Positions 7,131 through 14,371 of a stretch of 22,361 nt of DNA are shown here, one piece after another. Below the pieces are notes generated by a model. It was given only the letters and a program-made list of their open reading frames with translations. It ran no database searches and was not told the DNA's origin. The DNA is from an uncultured Prevotellaceae bacterium. Lineage in GTDB: Bacteria > Bacteroidota > Bacteroidia > Bacteroidales > Muribaculaceae. A program made the translations under genes and the position numbers. Location of the stretch: the NCBI GenBank assembly GCA_900556245.1, contig USOC01000002.1:1-22361 (forward strand). The letters are read 5' to 3'. Every line of letters starts with the position of its first letter. Position 1 is the stretch's first letter.

Positions 7131-8693
7131 TTATTCGATAATGCCGATTTTTAAAACTTGCTCCTCGAATGTTTCTCGATTTACCGCTTTGTTTTTCATT
7201 TTATTGCGGTAAGTGTAGATGGTATTTACCGAATATCGCAGAAATTCCGCGATTTTCGAGGAGTCGTTGATTCCCAATCTCAGCAAAGCGTATATTCGAA
7301 GTTCGGTAGTCAGTGTGCCGGGGGTGTCGATGATGATGCGCTCGTCAGGGCGAAGCAGCATGTTGAAGTCATCTACGAAAGTTGTGTATATTTTCAGAAA
7401 AGCGTTGTCAAATTCCTTGTAGATATTTCCGTGTTGTTCTTCTGAAAATTTGGTTGATTTCATTGTCTTGATTAAGTCTTCTACTTGCCCTGAAGTAAGT
7501 TTGCGATTGACCATCTTCGTAAAAGAGTCAAGTCTTTTCATATAGATGGAGCAGAGTTCAAGGAACTGTCCCATATATTCGTCTTTTGTCATATTTGCCT
7601 CTTTGAGGTTCAGACGGGCTACTGTAAGCTTTTTCATTTGCTTGACTAGAAACAGCACTGTGATTATCAGTCCAATCAGCAGTATGCAAGATATGATGAT
7701 GTATGTCATGAGCATTCGTTCGTGGGAGATAACTTCTTCCCTTTGAGCGCTTTCAATGACAGGGAACATGGCCGAAGCGTTGTAGACGCGCATCTGAGCG
7801 TTGCAGAATGCGGCGTCTTCGATGGAAGAAAAGATATATTTGTAGGCTCTGTCGATATCGCCTTTACGGTAGAGCATCATTGACAGCTCATAGAGTGATT
7901 GGTTTTCCTTGACAGAGCATTTAATGTCGGAGATTGCCGAAAGGGCAAAATATTTCATGCTGTCTTCAATTTTGTCTTCGGACTTCATGATTTTAGCAAG
8001 GAAGGCGCAAGCAAGGGCATAGTCATTTGTGTCTTCTTTCAGTTCGGAAAGCAAGTCGCCCAGCAGCACTTTGGCCATCATGGCTTTTCCGTCCCAAGTG
8101 GCTTGTTCCGCTTCGTAAAGTCGTCGGGTGAGAGATTCTGCTGGAAGCGATTCAATCCATTTTTTTCTATATTCTTCAGTATTGCGGTAATAATTGTCAT
8201 AGAATTGGCTTCCGGGTTCTAATGAATTGAGGGCGAATGAGTAGATTCGATATCCGCATTCGAAAAATTCAGACTGAAGACTGTCAGGAATATATGACTG
8301 CCCCAGCTGACGAAATTCGTCGTGTGCTTCTGCATAAAATCCGGCTATCATTTCGGGTCTCACTTTCTTCAATCGGGCGCGCAGCGCTTTGATCGTGTCG
8401 CCGGATGATTCGGCAGTCACGATGGCTTTATTATAATATGTAATTGCCGTGTCGGCTTTAAAAAGAGTGTATTCAAAGCCAAGCCGCATGAGAATATCGA
8501 ATTTTCTGACTGGATCTTTTTCTTTGGCAAGACTGTCCTTGATGTCGGAAATGCGTTTTTGTTTAATCTTGTCGCAGCTTTTCTTTGTTTCGATGAAATG
8601 ATCCAGGCGATCCAATTCATCGCGAGTTGTCGCATGTGCAATTACAGACGACATACAGATGGCGCATAAAAGAAGGGAAATAAATTTTCGCAT
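7131..8693 (-). CDS. DUF6377 transmembrane regulator (periplasmic TPR, one helix, C-terminal HTH)
   Basis: A 520-residue membrane protein of the Bacteroidetes DUF6377 type. It has a signal peptide (about 1-22), a helical tetratricopeptide-like periplasmic region (about 25-320) and one membrane helix at about 330-352. A cytoplasmic helical linker with MTKDEYMGQFLELC follows, then a C-terminal domain at about 455-510. That domain contains LTTELRIYALLRLGINDSSK and FLRYSVNTIYTYRNKMKNKA, which resembles a LuxR-like helix-turn-helix. The design suggests a one-component sensor that binds a signal or partner in the periplasm and acts on DNA at the membrane; the family has no firmly known target. It has its own promoter and is divergent from the MATE gene across 153 bp, so autoregulation and control of the pump are reasonable guesses. 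Confidence 0.85.
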   Translation of the reverse strand: MRKFISLLLCAICMSSVIAHATTRDELDRLDHFIETKKSCDKIKQKRISDIKDSLAKEKDPVRKFDILMRLGFEYTLFKADTAITYYNKAIVTAESSGDTIKALRARLKKVRPEMIAGFYAEAHDEFRQLGQSYIPDSLQSEFFECGYRIYSFALNSLEPGSQFYDNYYRNTEEYRKKWIESLPAESLTRRLYEAEQATWDGKAMMAKVLLGDLLSELKEDTNDYALACAFLAKIMKSEDKIEDSMKYFALSAISDIKCSVKENQSLYELSMMLYRKGDIDRAYKYIFSSIEDAAFCNAQMRVYNASAMFPVIESAQREEVISHERMLMTYIIISCILLIGLIITVLFLVKQMKKLTVARLNLKEANMTKDEYMGQFLELCSIYMKRLDSFTKMVNRKLTSGQVEDLIKTMKSTKFSEEQHGNIYKEFDNAFLKIYTTFVDDFNMLLRPDERIIIDTPGTLTTELRIYALLRLGINDSSKIAEFLRYSVNTIYTYRNKMKNKAVNRETFEEQVLKIGIIE

Positions 8694-8734
8694 GCGGAAA
8701 TATAAAATGGTTTAAACACTATCTTTTTGAGTAG

Positions 8735-8766
8735 CAAATTTATAAGTATTCTGATAATAAAGCAAA
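8735..8766 (-). promoter_or_regulatory. Promoter of the DUF6377 regulator
   Basis: On the minus strand TTTG (8763-8766) is followed after 20 bp by TAAATTTG (8735-8742), a full match to the Bacteroides consensus. The predicted leader is about 35 nt. Confidence 0.7.
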
Positions 8767-8810
8767 TTATAAACCCTGATTTTCCAAAATAAACGCAATG
8801 ACTCAATGTA

Positions 8811-8842
8811 TTCGTCAAATTGGGAAATTTGAGGTAACTTTG
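8811..8842 (+). promoter_or_regulatory. Promoter abutting the MATE start codon
   Basis: TTCG (8811-8814), a 20-bp spacer and TAACTTTG (8835-8842) make a good promoter. Only four bases separate it from the ATG at 8847. Transcription would begin at or next to the start codon, predicting a leaderless mRNA. Confidence 0.6.
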
Positions 8843-8846
8843 CATT

Positions 8847-10172
8847 ATGAATTATCTATCTCACTATAAGGCAACGATAAAATTAGGTCTGCCAATTGTC
8901 GTCGGGCAGATAGGGGTTATCGTGGTCGGTTTTGCCGATACGTTGATGGTAGGGCAGTATAATACAGCTTCCTTGGCATCCGCATCCTTCGTCAACAGTG
9001 TCTTTAATCTGATCATTATTTCTCTTTTAGGATTCTCTTATGGAATAACCCCCTTGGTCGGTGCGCTTTTTGCGCGAAAAGACTATCGGGGAGCAGGTTC
9101 GACCTTTAAGCAGGCTTTTGTCGCGAATTTGGCTTTCGGCTTGTTGCTGACTGCATTAATGGCTGCAGTTTTTCCGTTTCTGGATTATTTTGGTCAGCCG
9201 GAAGAACTGTTGCCGCTTATCAGACCCTATTATTTGACGGTTCTGTGTTCCATTGTGTTTGTCGCTCTGTTCAACGCTATGCGTCAGTTTGCGGACAGCC
9301 TGATGCAGACTTCCATAGCCATGTGGATTCTGCTCGGAGGGAATGCGTTTAACATAATATTCAACTATCTCTTGATTTACGGGAAATTCGGCTTTCCCGA
9401 ACTCGGTCTGACAGGGGCTGGCCTCAGCACAATGGCTTCGCGCATACTGATGGCTCTTGTCTTTGCTTATATCTTGTTGCGACAAGCTCGCTATGAGCCT
9501 TTCAGAAAGGGATTCTTTGGCGTCAGGACTACTATGCGGGGGGTACTTAGAAATGCTAAGGTTTCGCTGCCTGTGGCGCTTCAGATGGCTATGGAGACAG
9601 GAACTTTCACCTTCAGTGCCGTTATGGTCGGTTGGATTGGCGCTGCCGAATTGGCCAGTTTCCAAGTGATGGTCACTATCGGAACGCTTGGTTTTATGTT
9701 TTACTATAGCGTTGGAGCTGCTATTGCCATCCGTGTAGCCTCGTATGCAGGCAAGGAAGATATCGTCGGGTTGCGTCGTTCGGCATGGGCCGGCTATCAT
9801 ATTCTGCTGCTCTTTGCGACAGCTGCTTCTACCATATTTTTCGTGTTTTCGGATGCGCTGATACGTGTGTTTACCGATGATCCTGCGGTATCGGTGATTG
9901 CCGTCACGCTTATTGTTCCGTTAGTGCTCTATCAGTATGGCGATGCTACGCAGATTTGTTTTGCCAATGTCTTGCGAGGAACGGCGCGAGTGATGCCTAT
10001 CATGTGGATTGCTTTTTTCAGCTTTGTCGTGGTGGGTATTCCGGCTGCTTATCTGCTGGGATTTCCTGCGGGTTTGGGTGTGCAGGGCGTTTTCCTTTCT
10101 TTCTCTGTGTCGTTGTTTGTGGCGGCAGTGCTCTTCTTTTGGGATTTCCAGCGCGCCACACGTCGTCGTTAG
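8847..10172 (+). CDS. MATE-family multidrug/cation efflux transporter
   Basis: A 441-residue inner-membrane antiporter of the MATE family (NorM-like), normal in length and with about 12 membrane helices. Two MatE repeats are visible. The first (about 14-175) opens with GLPIVVGQIG and FADTLMVGQ, typical of helix 1. The second (about 235-400) starts at KVSLPVALQMAMETGTFTF. Such proteins expel drugs, cationic dyes or metabolites using Na+ or H+ gradients; the substrate here is unknown. The start is secure because helix 1 follows directly. It is divergent from the DUF6377 regulator, and its 3' end lies 23 bp from the convergent methyltransferase-like gene, with no obvious terminator between. Confidence 0.93.
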   Translation: MNYLSHYKATIKLGLPIVVGQIGVIVVGFADTLMVGQYNTASLASASFVNSVFNLIIISLLGFSYGITPLVGALFARKDYRGAGSTFKQAFVANLAFGLLLTALMAAVFPFLDYFGQPEELLPLIRPYYLTVLCSIVFVALFNAMRQFADSLMQTSIAMWILLGGNAFNIIFNYLLIYGKFGFPELGLTGAGLSTMASRILMALVFAYILLRQARYEPFRKGFFGVRTTMRGVLRNAKVSLPVALQMAMETGTFTFSAVMVGWIGAAELASFQVMVTIGTLGFMFYYSVGAAIAIRVASYAGKEDIVGLRRSAWAGYHILLLFATAASTIFFVFSDALIRVFTDDPAVSVIAVTLIVPLVLYQYGDATQICFANVLRGTARVMPIMWIAFFSFVVVGIPAAYLLGFPAGLGVQGVFLSFSVSLFVAAVLFFWDFQRATRRR

Positions 10173-10195
10173 CACATCGGGATTGCGGATATTGG

Positions 10196-10894
10196 TCAGA
10201 ACCAAAGTCTGTAGTGCTGGTGAGGCAGCTTCGATGACCTGACAAAGATGCCCAGTTTGCCGTTGGTGAAGCTCATTCCAAACTCGCTGTTCTCTGTCAA
10301 TGTCTTCCACAGCGTGTAGGAGGCTTTGTTGTGGCTCATATTTGAAAAAATAATAACTCCCTTATTATCCGCAGACAAAATCTTGCATACTGTTTCAATC
10401 TGTTCGTCCGCTATATCCGTTATGAGCGTGAATGTGCTTTCTTCCGTGATTTTTCGATTTTGCCAGTCTTGGGGAAACTCGGCAATGGCACATCGCTCGC
10501 CGAATTTTGTCAGAGCCCATTCTTGAGGGGAATTTTCGCGTTTGTCTTTGTAAATGGTCGCAGTCGAAGCTTTGTTAACCAATAAGGCAGCAGTCGCTTC
10601 CAGGCCAGTTCCTGTGCCTACGACAGAGACATGCTGAGGGTTGAAGTGGTTTGTCACTTTGAATATGATGCGAAGTGTCTTTTCAGAGGGGATTTTTTGT
10701 TTGGAAGCCGTTTTCCGCAAAGAGCCTGCTGTAGCCCGACGTATTTCTGTAAGCGGCGAATAGGCGTAATATTGCGCTTTTTCGCGCAGGACACAGAGTA
10801 CAAAATGGAAAGCAAAGGGGGAGTGTATTCCGAACCCTTTGCTTCTCCTGTAGCGGCTTAAAGCCGTATAGATTCTTTTCAGACGTGCCGCCAA
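10196..10894 (-). CDS. Methyltransferase-like protein (class I SAM fold, degenerate)
   Basis: A 232-residue protein of a Bacteroidetes family annotated as class I SAM-dependent methyltransferase. The N-terminal RRSKGFGIHSPFAF is the family's hallmark. VVGTGTGLEA (about 90-99) looks like the SAM-binding glycine loop, and the C-terminus has GKLGIFVRSSKLPHQHYRLWF (read in parts). The acidic residue normally closing the next strand is not evident, so activity is uncertain. The start is TTG at 10892-10894: no ATG fits before the conserved region, and a strong AAAGGAGG lies 9 nt upstream inside the last codons of yfhO. The gap to the yfhO stop is 4 bp, so translation is probably coupled. The substrate is unknown. 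Confidence 0.8.
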   Translation of the reverse strand: MAARLKRIYTALSRYRRSKGFGIHSPFAFHFVLCVLREKAQYYAYSPLTEIRRATAGSLRKTASKQKIPSEKTLRIIFKVTNHFNPQHVSVVGTGTGLEATAALLVNKASTATIYKDKRENSPQEWALTKFGERCAIAEFPQDWQNRKITEESTFTLITDIADEQIETVCKILSADNKGVIIFSNMSHNKASYTLWKTLTENSEFGMSFTNGKLGIFVRSSKLPHQHYRLWF

Positions 10895-10898
10895 GTTG

Positions 10899-13556
10899 CT
10901 ATTCCTCCTTTTTGATTTCGTTTCTTTTTTTGGAATAGGCGATGACGCTCAGTAGGATTGCCATGAGTATGGCCAAATATACGATTGTGAGCGATGTGTA
11001 GGCAACGGCTTCTGTTGTGTGGATTGATTGAGGATCGAATCTGAATACAACTTCGTGGTCGCCTGCCGGCAGACGAAGAGCGCGAAGCACGTAGTTGGCG
11101 CGCGCTATAGGCAATTCCTGACCGTCGACGGTAGCTTTCCATCCCCATGGGAAGTAAACCTCTGAGAACACGGCAATGCCTCCATTTGCCGAATGATAGC
11201 GGTAGCACAGTTCGTTCGGCTTGTAGCCGGTTTCATAGATGGTGTCGCCTTGGGCTTTAGGCATACTCTCGCCAAGTACCGTCCTGAACTTTTTGTCGGC
11301 AACAGCAGCCTTTGTAATGTCCGTCGTTTTCAGTGCGTCCATTTCAGCGTTTGCGTTGTCAGCATAGCTGAGGTGGTCAACAAACCATGCGTTGCCCATG
11401 GCACCGGGGTTTTCAAGTACATAGCTGTCGCCGAAAATGAGGTATTTTGTGTTTAGCATATTGAGTGCCTTCATCTTGTCGCTGTCCGGCAGGAAGACTT
11501 CGCCCCGTGTGCGTACGGAATTTTCCATTTCGGTCTTGACGGGATTGATTAGTTTGGCAATCAAATCGTTGTAGCGAGTAAGTTTGGCGGCGTGGTAGCC
11601 TCCAACGCTTTTGTGGAAATAAGAAGGATTCGGACTTCCGAAGTTAAGCACATCAATGACGCGGTAGTTCATTGCGGTATCTTGTAAAACAGTAAGGTCG
11701 GCAGCGGTCGGCTCGATAGTGATGATTTCGCTTCCTGACGGTTTTTCGACAAACATATCTGCGTTCAGATAGCGTTTGTCGACAGAGAAAAGATCGGCCA
11801 CAACGACTAAGGCGATTCCCGCCACGAAAACCTTTGCTTTAAGTATTCCTTTGAAGTTCAGCCAAATCAGTGCCAGACCTATGGCGAGTATTACAAAAGA
11901 GCGTGTTGCGTCGTCTGCGACCATTCCTAAGCGCGCTTCTTTGACGATGTTGAAGGCAGTCGTATAGAACGATTGCTCGATGCCGCTTGTGTTGGTGGCA
12001 ACTTCTGCAAGCATTCCGTTTTCGGCGGCCGAGAGTCCGTTTCCAAAAGCGGAAGGCATAATCATTGCCAGCAGACAGATGAAAAGAGGTAATCCAAACG
12101 AAGCATAGACGGCTTTCCTGTGGCGATTGAATAAGTCTTTTTCGTCAATTAGCTTGGCGACGGCAAATATGGCCATCAGAGGCAACGTCAGTTCGGCAAT
12201 TACAAGGATACTTGCCGGAGCACGGAACTTGTCGTACATCGGGAAGTGGTCAATCATCCAATAGGTAAGCGGAGAGAAATTGTGTCCCCATGCCAAAAGA
12301 ATCGACCAGATTGTGACAGCAAGCATAGCCCATTTCAGAGGCCCTTTCACCACGACAAATCCGAGGATTGCCAACGCTAAAATCAGAGCGCCTACGTAGA
12401 CCGGACCGTTGGTCATCGGCTGGTCGCCGAAATATTGTCGGAATTGTCCGACCATATCTCCCAATTGTTGCTGCAGATAGGCGTTCTCTTCCGGATTCTG
12501 CGAGATTACCGCATTGCTGATAGCATCTTCCACGCCCGGGAGATCAGCTACAGAAGCGGCCGCCAGCCCGCCGCTGTTGTCGACATCGTTCGGCTTTACG
12601 GTAGCTCCGCCTTTAATGTCGGGAATGAGCAGGGTGAGAGTTTCGTCGATGCCGTAGCTCCAACTTGTCACGCCGGAGCGGTCTATTCCGTTGGCGTTGA
12701 TGTTTGAGCCGGCTTTCGGCGCATCGTTGCTATGCAAGTCGGTTGAACGGCCTCGGTTGGTCTCTTTGCTATATTCGTAGGTGTTGTAGAGGCTGGTTAG
12801 GTTGGCGCCGACAGCCAGCAGCGCCGATACGGCGAGTACGCCAGTGGCTTTCAGCCATTGGCGGGTGTGTCGGGCGCGGATGCTTTCAACAAGGTATGCT
12901 ATCATCAAAGCCACGACTACAAAGAGGAAATAGAAAGTCATCTGTACGTGGTTGGAGGCAATTTGCATCATTCCAAAGAGGGCTGTCAAAGCGCCTCCGG
13001 CAAGCAGCCGACCTTTGTAGCAAAGTACGATGCCGGCAATCGTGGGCGGCACATAGGTCAGAACGCAGAATTTCCAGATATGTCCGGCGCCGATAATGAT
13101 GATGAAGTATGACGAAAGTCCGTAGGCTACAGCCCCCAGTAGCGCCAAATACCATCTTGTCCCGAAAGCGAGCATCAGAATGTAGAATCCGGCCATCATC
13201 ATAAATAGCAGATTGACCGGGCTTGGAAGGCCGAGCCCGTAGACGCTTTGGAGGGCGGTGACAAATTTCGTGCTATTGTAGGATGGGGCTATTTGGAATG
13301 TAGGCATTCCTGAAAACAGAGAGTTTGTCCAGCAGGTCTTTTCTCCCGTCTGTTCGAAAAATTCTTTTGCTTCTTGTCCGTTGGCTATGCCTTGTCGCAT
13401 ATCGCTTTGTTGGAGCACTTCTCCAAGACTTGTCGAAAAATAGAGCAGGGCTACTGCCGCCAGAATAACTATTCCGGCAAGGATTTTGTGAATTTCCCGG
13501 TTGCCAATCAGATTCTTTAAACCGAGGGACAGGTCTGCCAGTGCGAATTTTTGCAT
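10899..13556 (-). CDS. YfhO-family polytopic membrane protein
   Basis: An 885-residue integral membrane protein of the YfhO family (PF09586-like). It has a first helix at about 27-46, then many helices in the first 600 residues. Conserved YfhO-type segments include FSGMPTFQ and a loop with GGAGHIWK-like spacing (IIGAGHIWKFCVLTYVPP). After a soluble periplasmic region (about 610-840) with YRVIDVLNFGSPNPSYFHKS and FPWGWKATVDG, one last helix and a basic tail KKRNEIKKEE follow. Family members resemble GT-C glycosyltransferases, and in Firmicutes YfhO helps glycosylate lipoteichoic acid. In Bacteroidetes the acceptor is unknown, perhaps a lipid-linked or envelope glycan. It has its own promoter and is followed by the methyltransferase-like gene in the same transcript. 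Confidence 0.92.
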   Translation of the reverse strand: MQKFALADLSLGLKNLIGNREIHKILAGIVILAAVALLYFSTSLGEVLQQSDMRQGIANGQEAKEFFEQTGEKTCWTNSLFSGMPTFQIAPSYNSTKFVTALQSVYGLGLPSPVNLLFMMMAGFYILMLAFGTRWYLALLGAVAYGLSSYFIIIIGAGHIWKFCVLTYVPPTIAGIVLCYKGRLLAGGALTALFGMMQIASNHVQMTFYFLFVVVALMIAYLVESIRARHTRQWLKATGVLAVSALLAVGANLTSLYNTYEYSKETNRGRSTDLHSNDAPKAGSNINANGIDRSGVTSWSYGIDETLTLLIPDIKGGATVKPNDVDNSGGLAAASVADLPGVEDAISNAVISQNPEENAYLQQQLGDMVGQFRQYFGDQPMTNGPVYVGALILALAILGFVVVKGPLKWAMLAVTIWSILLAWGHNFSPLTYWMIDHFPMYDKFRAPASILVIAELTLPLMAIFAVAKLIDEKDLFNRHRKAVYASFGLPLFICLLAMIMPSAFGNGLSAAENGMLAEVATNTSGIEQSFYTTAFNIVKEARLGMVADDATRSFVILAIGLALIWLNFKGILKAKVFVAGIALVVVADLFSVDKRYLNADMFVEKPSGSEIITIEPTAADLTVLQDTAMNYRVIDVLNFGSPNPSYFHKSVGGYHAAKLTRYNDLIAKLINPVKTEMENSVRTRGEVFLPDSDKMKALNMLNTKYLIFGDSYVLENPGAMGNAWFVDHLSYADNANAEMDALKTTDITKAAVADKKFRTVLGESMPKAQGDTIYETGYKPNELCYRYHSANGGIAVFSEVYFPWGWKATVDGQELPIARANYVLRALRLPAGDHEVVFRFDPQSIHTTEAVAYTSLTIVYLAILMAILLSVIAYSKKRNEIKKEE
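10904..10911 (-). promoter_or_regulatory. Strong Shine-Dalgarno for the methyltransferase-like gene
   Basis: AAAGGAGG on the minus strand, encoded by the last Lys/Glu codons of yfhO, stands 9 nt before the TTG start. Such strong sites are uncommon in Bacteroidetes, and this one decides the start. Confidence 0.7.
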
Positions 13557-13592
13557 AAAGATGTCTTTTTATTTCGTTTTTGAAAATCTCTG

Positions 13593-13624
13593 TAAAAGTA
13601 ACTAAAATGGCGCATTTACACAAA
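13593..13624 (-). promoter_or_regulatory. Promoter of yfhO-family gene
   Basis: TTTG (13621-13624), a 20-bp spacer and TACTTTTA (13593-13600), one mismatch from TAnnTTTG. The -33 element is formed by the end of the T-tract of the preceding gene's terminator. The predicted leader is about 30 nt. Confidence 0.55.
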
Positions 13625-13654
13625 AAAACCTTTTGCCGGAGACGACAAAAGGTT
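13622..13654 (-). terminator. Intrinsic terminator of the AsnC-like gene
   Basis: The arms AACCTTTTG/CAAAAGGTT (9 bp), with an inner CG/CG pair and a GAGA-type loop, are followed on the minus strand by a run of T (seven at 13622-13628, partly within the stem). It lies 30 bp past the stop. Confidence 0.85.
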
Positions 13655-13684
13655 ATGTATGGCGATAGTTTGTTCGATTCTCGG

Positions 13685-14149
13685 TCAGTCTTCGTAGTGG
13701 ATTGGGATTTCCCTGTTCATGCTTTGGTCGAGTGAAATCAGCGTTTCTGTGGCCACAACACCGTGAATCATCTGGATTTTACTGTTGAGCAACTCCATCA
13801 GGTGCTGATTGTCGCGGGCATAAAGTTTGATTAGCATGGTGTAGGGGCCGGTTGTGAAGTGGCATTCCACCACTTCCGGAATTTTTTCGAGTTCCGGCAC
13901 TGCGTCTTTATACATGGAGCCTCTTTCAAGCTTCACCCCTATATAGGTGCAGGTGGTATAGCCCAAAACTTTGGGATTGACGTGGTAGCCTGAACCGGTG
14001 ATTACTTCAAGGTCGATCATCCTTTGGATTCGTTGGTGGATTGCGGCTCTCGACACTCCGCATACCACGGCAACGTCTTTCGACGGGATTCGTGCGTTCT
14101 TCATCACGATTTCCAAGATTTTGCGGTCAAGATTGTCTATTTTCTCCAT
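13685..14149 (-). CDS. Lrp/AsnC-family transcriptional regulator, AsnC-like
   Basis: A 154-residue DNA-binding regulator. Residues 4-60 form the winged helix-turn-helix (NLDRKILEIVMKNAR, then VCGVSRAAIHQRIQRM), and about 68-145 the RAM ligand/oligomerisation domain, with HFTTGPYTMLIKLYA and VVATETLISL. From memory it resembles E. coli AsnC (152 aa) more than Lrp: the opening IDNLDR-ILE, VSxxxIHxR, ITG..V.PK.LGY, TTG.Y...IK and KIQ.I....TETLI all correspond. E. coli AsnC senses asparagine, activates asnA and represses itself. Here the gene lies after the aspS terminator with its own promoter, and the promoter shares a 20-bp element with asnA, about 7.3 kb away. A role in asparagine control is therefore likely but inferred. 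Ligand specificity cannot be read with certainty, so no symbol is assigned. Confidence 0.93.
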   Translation of the reverse strand: MEKIDNLDRKILEIVMKNARIPSKDVAVVCGVSRAAIHQRIQRMIDLEVITGSGYHVNPKVLGYTTCTYIGVKLERGSMYKDAVPELEKIPEVVECHFTTGPYTMLIKLYARDNQHLMELLNSKIQMIHGVVATETLISLDQSMNREIPIHYED

Positions 14150-14172
14150 TTGTTTCTTCTTTTACGTTTTGG

Positions 14173-14180
14173 CAAAGATA
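14173..14180 (-). promoter_or_regulatory. -7 promoter element of the AsnC-like gene
   Basis: TATCTTTG on the minus strand is a full match to TAnnTTTG. The nearest -33 candidate, TTG, is 23 bp upstream, longer than usual, as often seen at activator-dependent or repressed promoters. The predicted leader is about 16 nt. Confidence 0.6.
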
Positions 14181-14237
14181 TAGCATTTTTTCATAAAATA
14201 GACAATTGTAGAAGGCAAATTATATCAAAATGCTATA
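14179..14237. repeat. Inverted repeat across the AsnC-like gene's promoter
   Basis: TATAGCATTTT (14179-14189) and its exact complement AAAATGCTATA (14227-14237) are separated by 37 bp; their centres are 48 bp apart. The proximal arm overlaps the -7 box by 2 bp. The distal arm overlaps the motif shared with asnA. This is a good candidate autoregulatory operator. Confidence 0.6.
14215..14234. promoter_or_regulatory. Shared element upstream of the AsnC-like gene
   Basis: GCAAAT-N3-ATCAAAATGCT, identical in 17 of 20 positions and in gene-relative orientation to 21496-21515 in the asnA promoter. Its centre is about 58 bp upstream of the predicted transcription start. A candidate AsnC binding site. 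Confidence 0.55.
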
Positions 14238-14300
14238 AAATCTTCGATTATTTTTCTGGAAAGAATATTCCTAACGTTGGAGAGGAAAAAGTGGAGCCAT

Positions 14301-14338
14301 AAAAGAAGACCCCTTCGTCACATTTGGACGGAGGGGTC
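14301..14338 (-). terminator. Intrinsic terminator of aspS
   Basis: On the minus strand a 12-bp GC-rich stem (GACCCCTCCGTC/GACGAAGGGGTC, one G-T pair, 7-nt loop) is followed by TTCTTTT. It starts 34 bp past the aspS stop. Confidence 0.85.
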
Positions 14339-14371
14339 GGTCGATTGTTCTTCGATTTGTTGCAAACCGGC

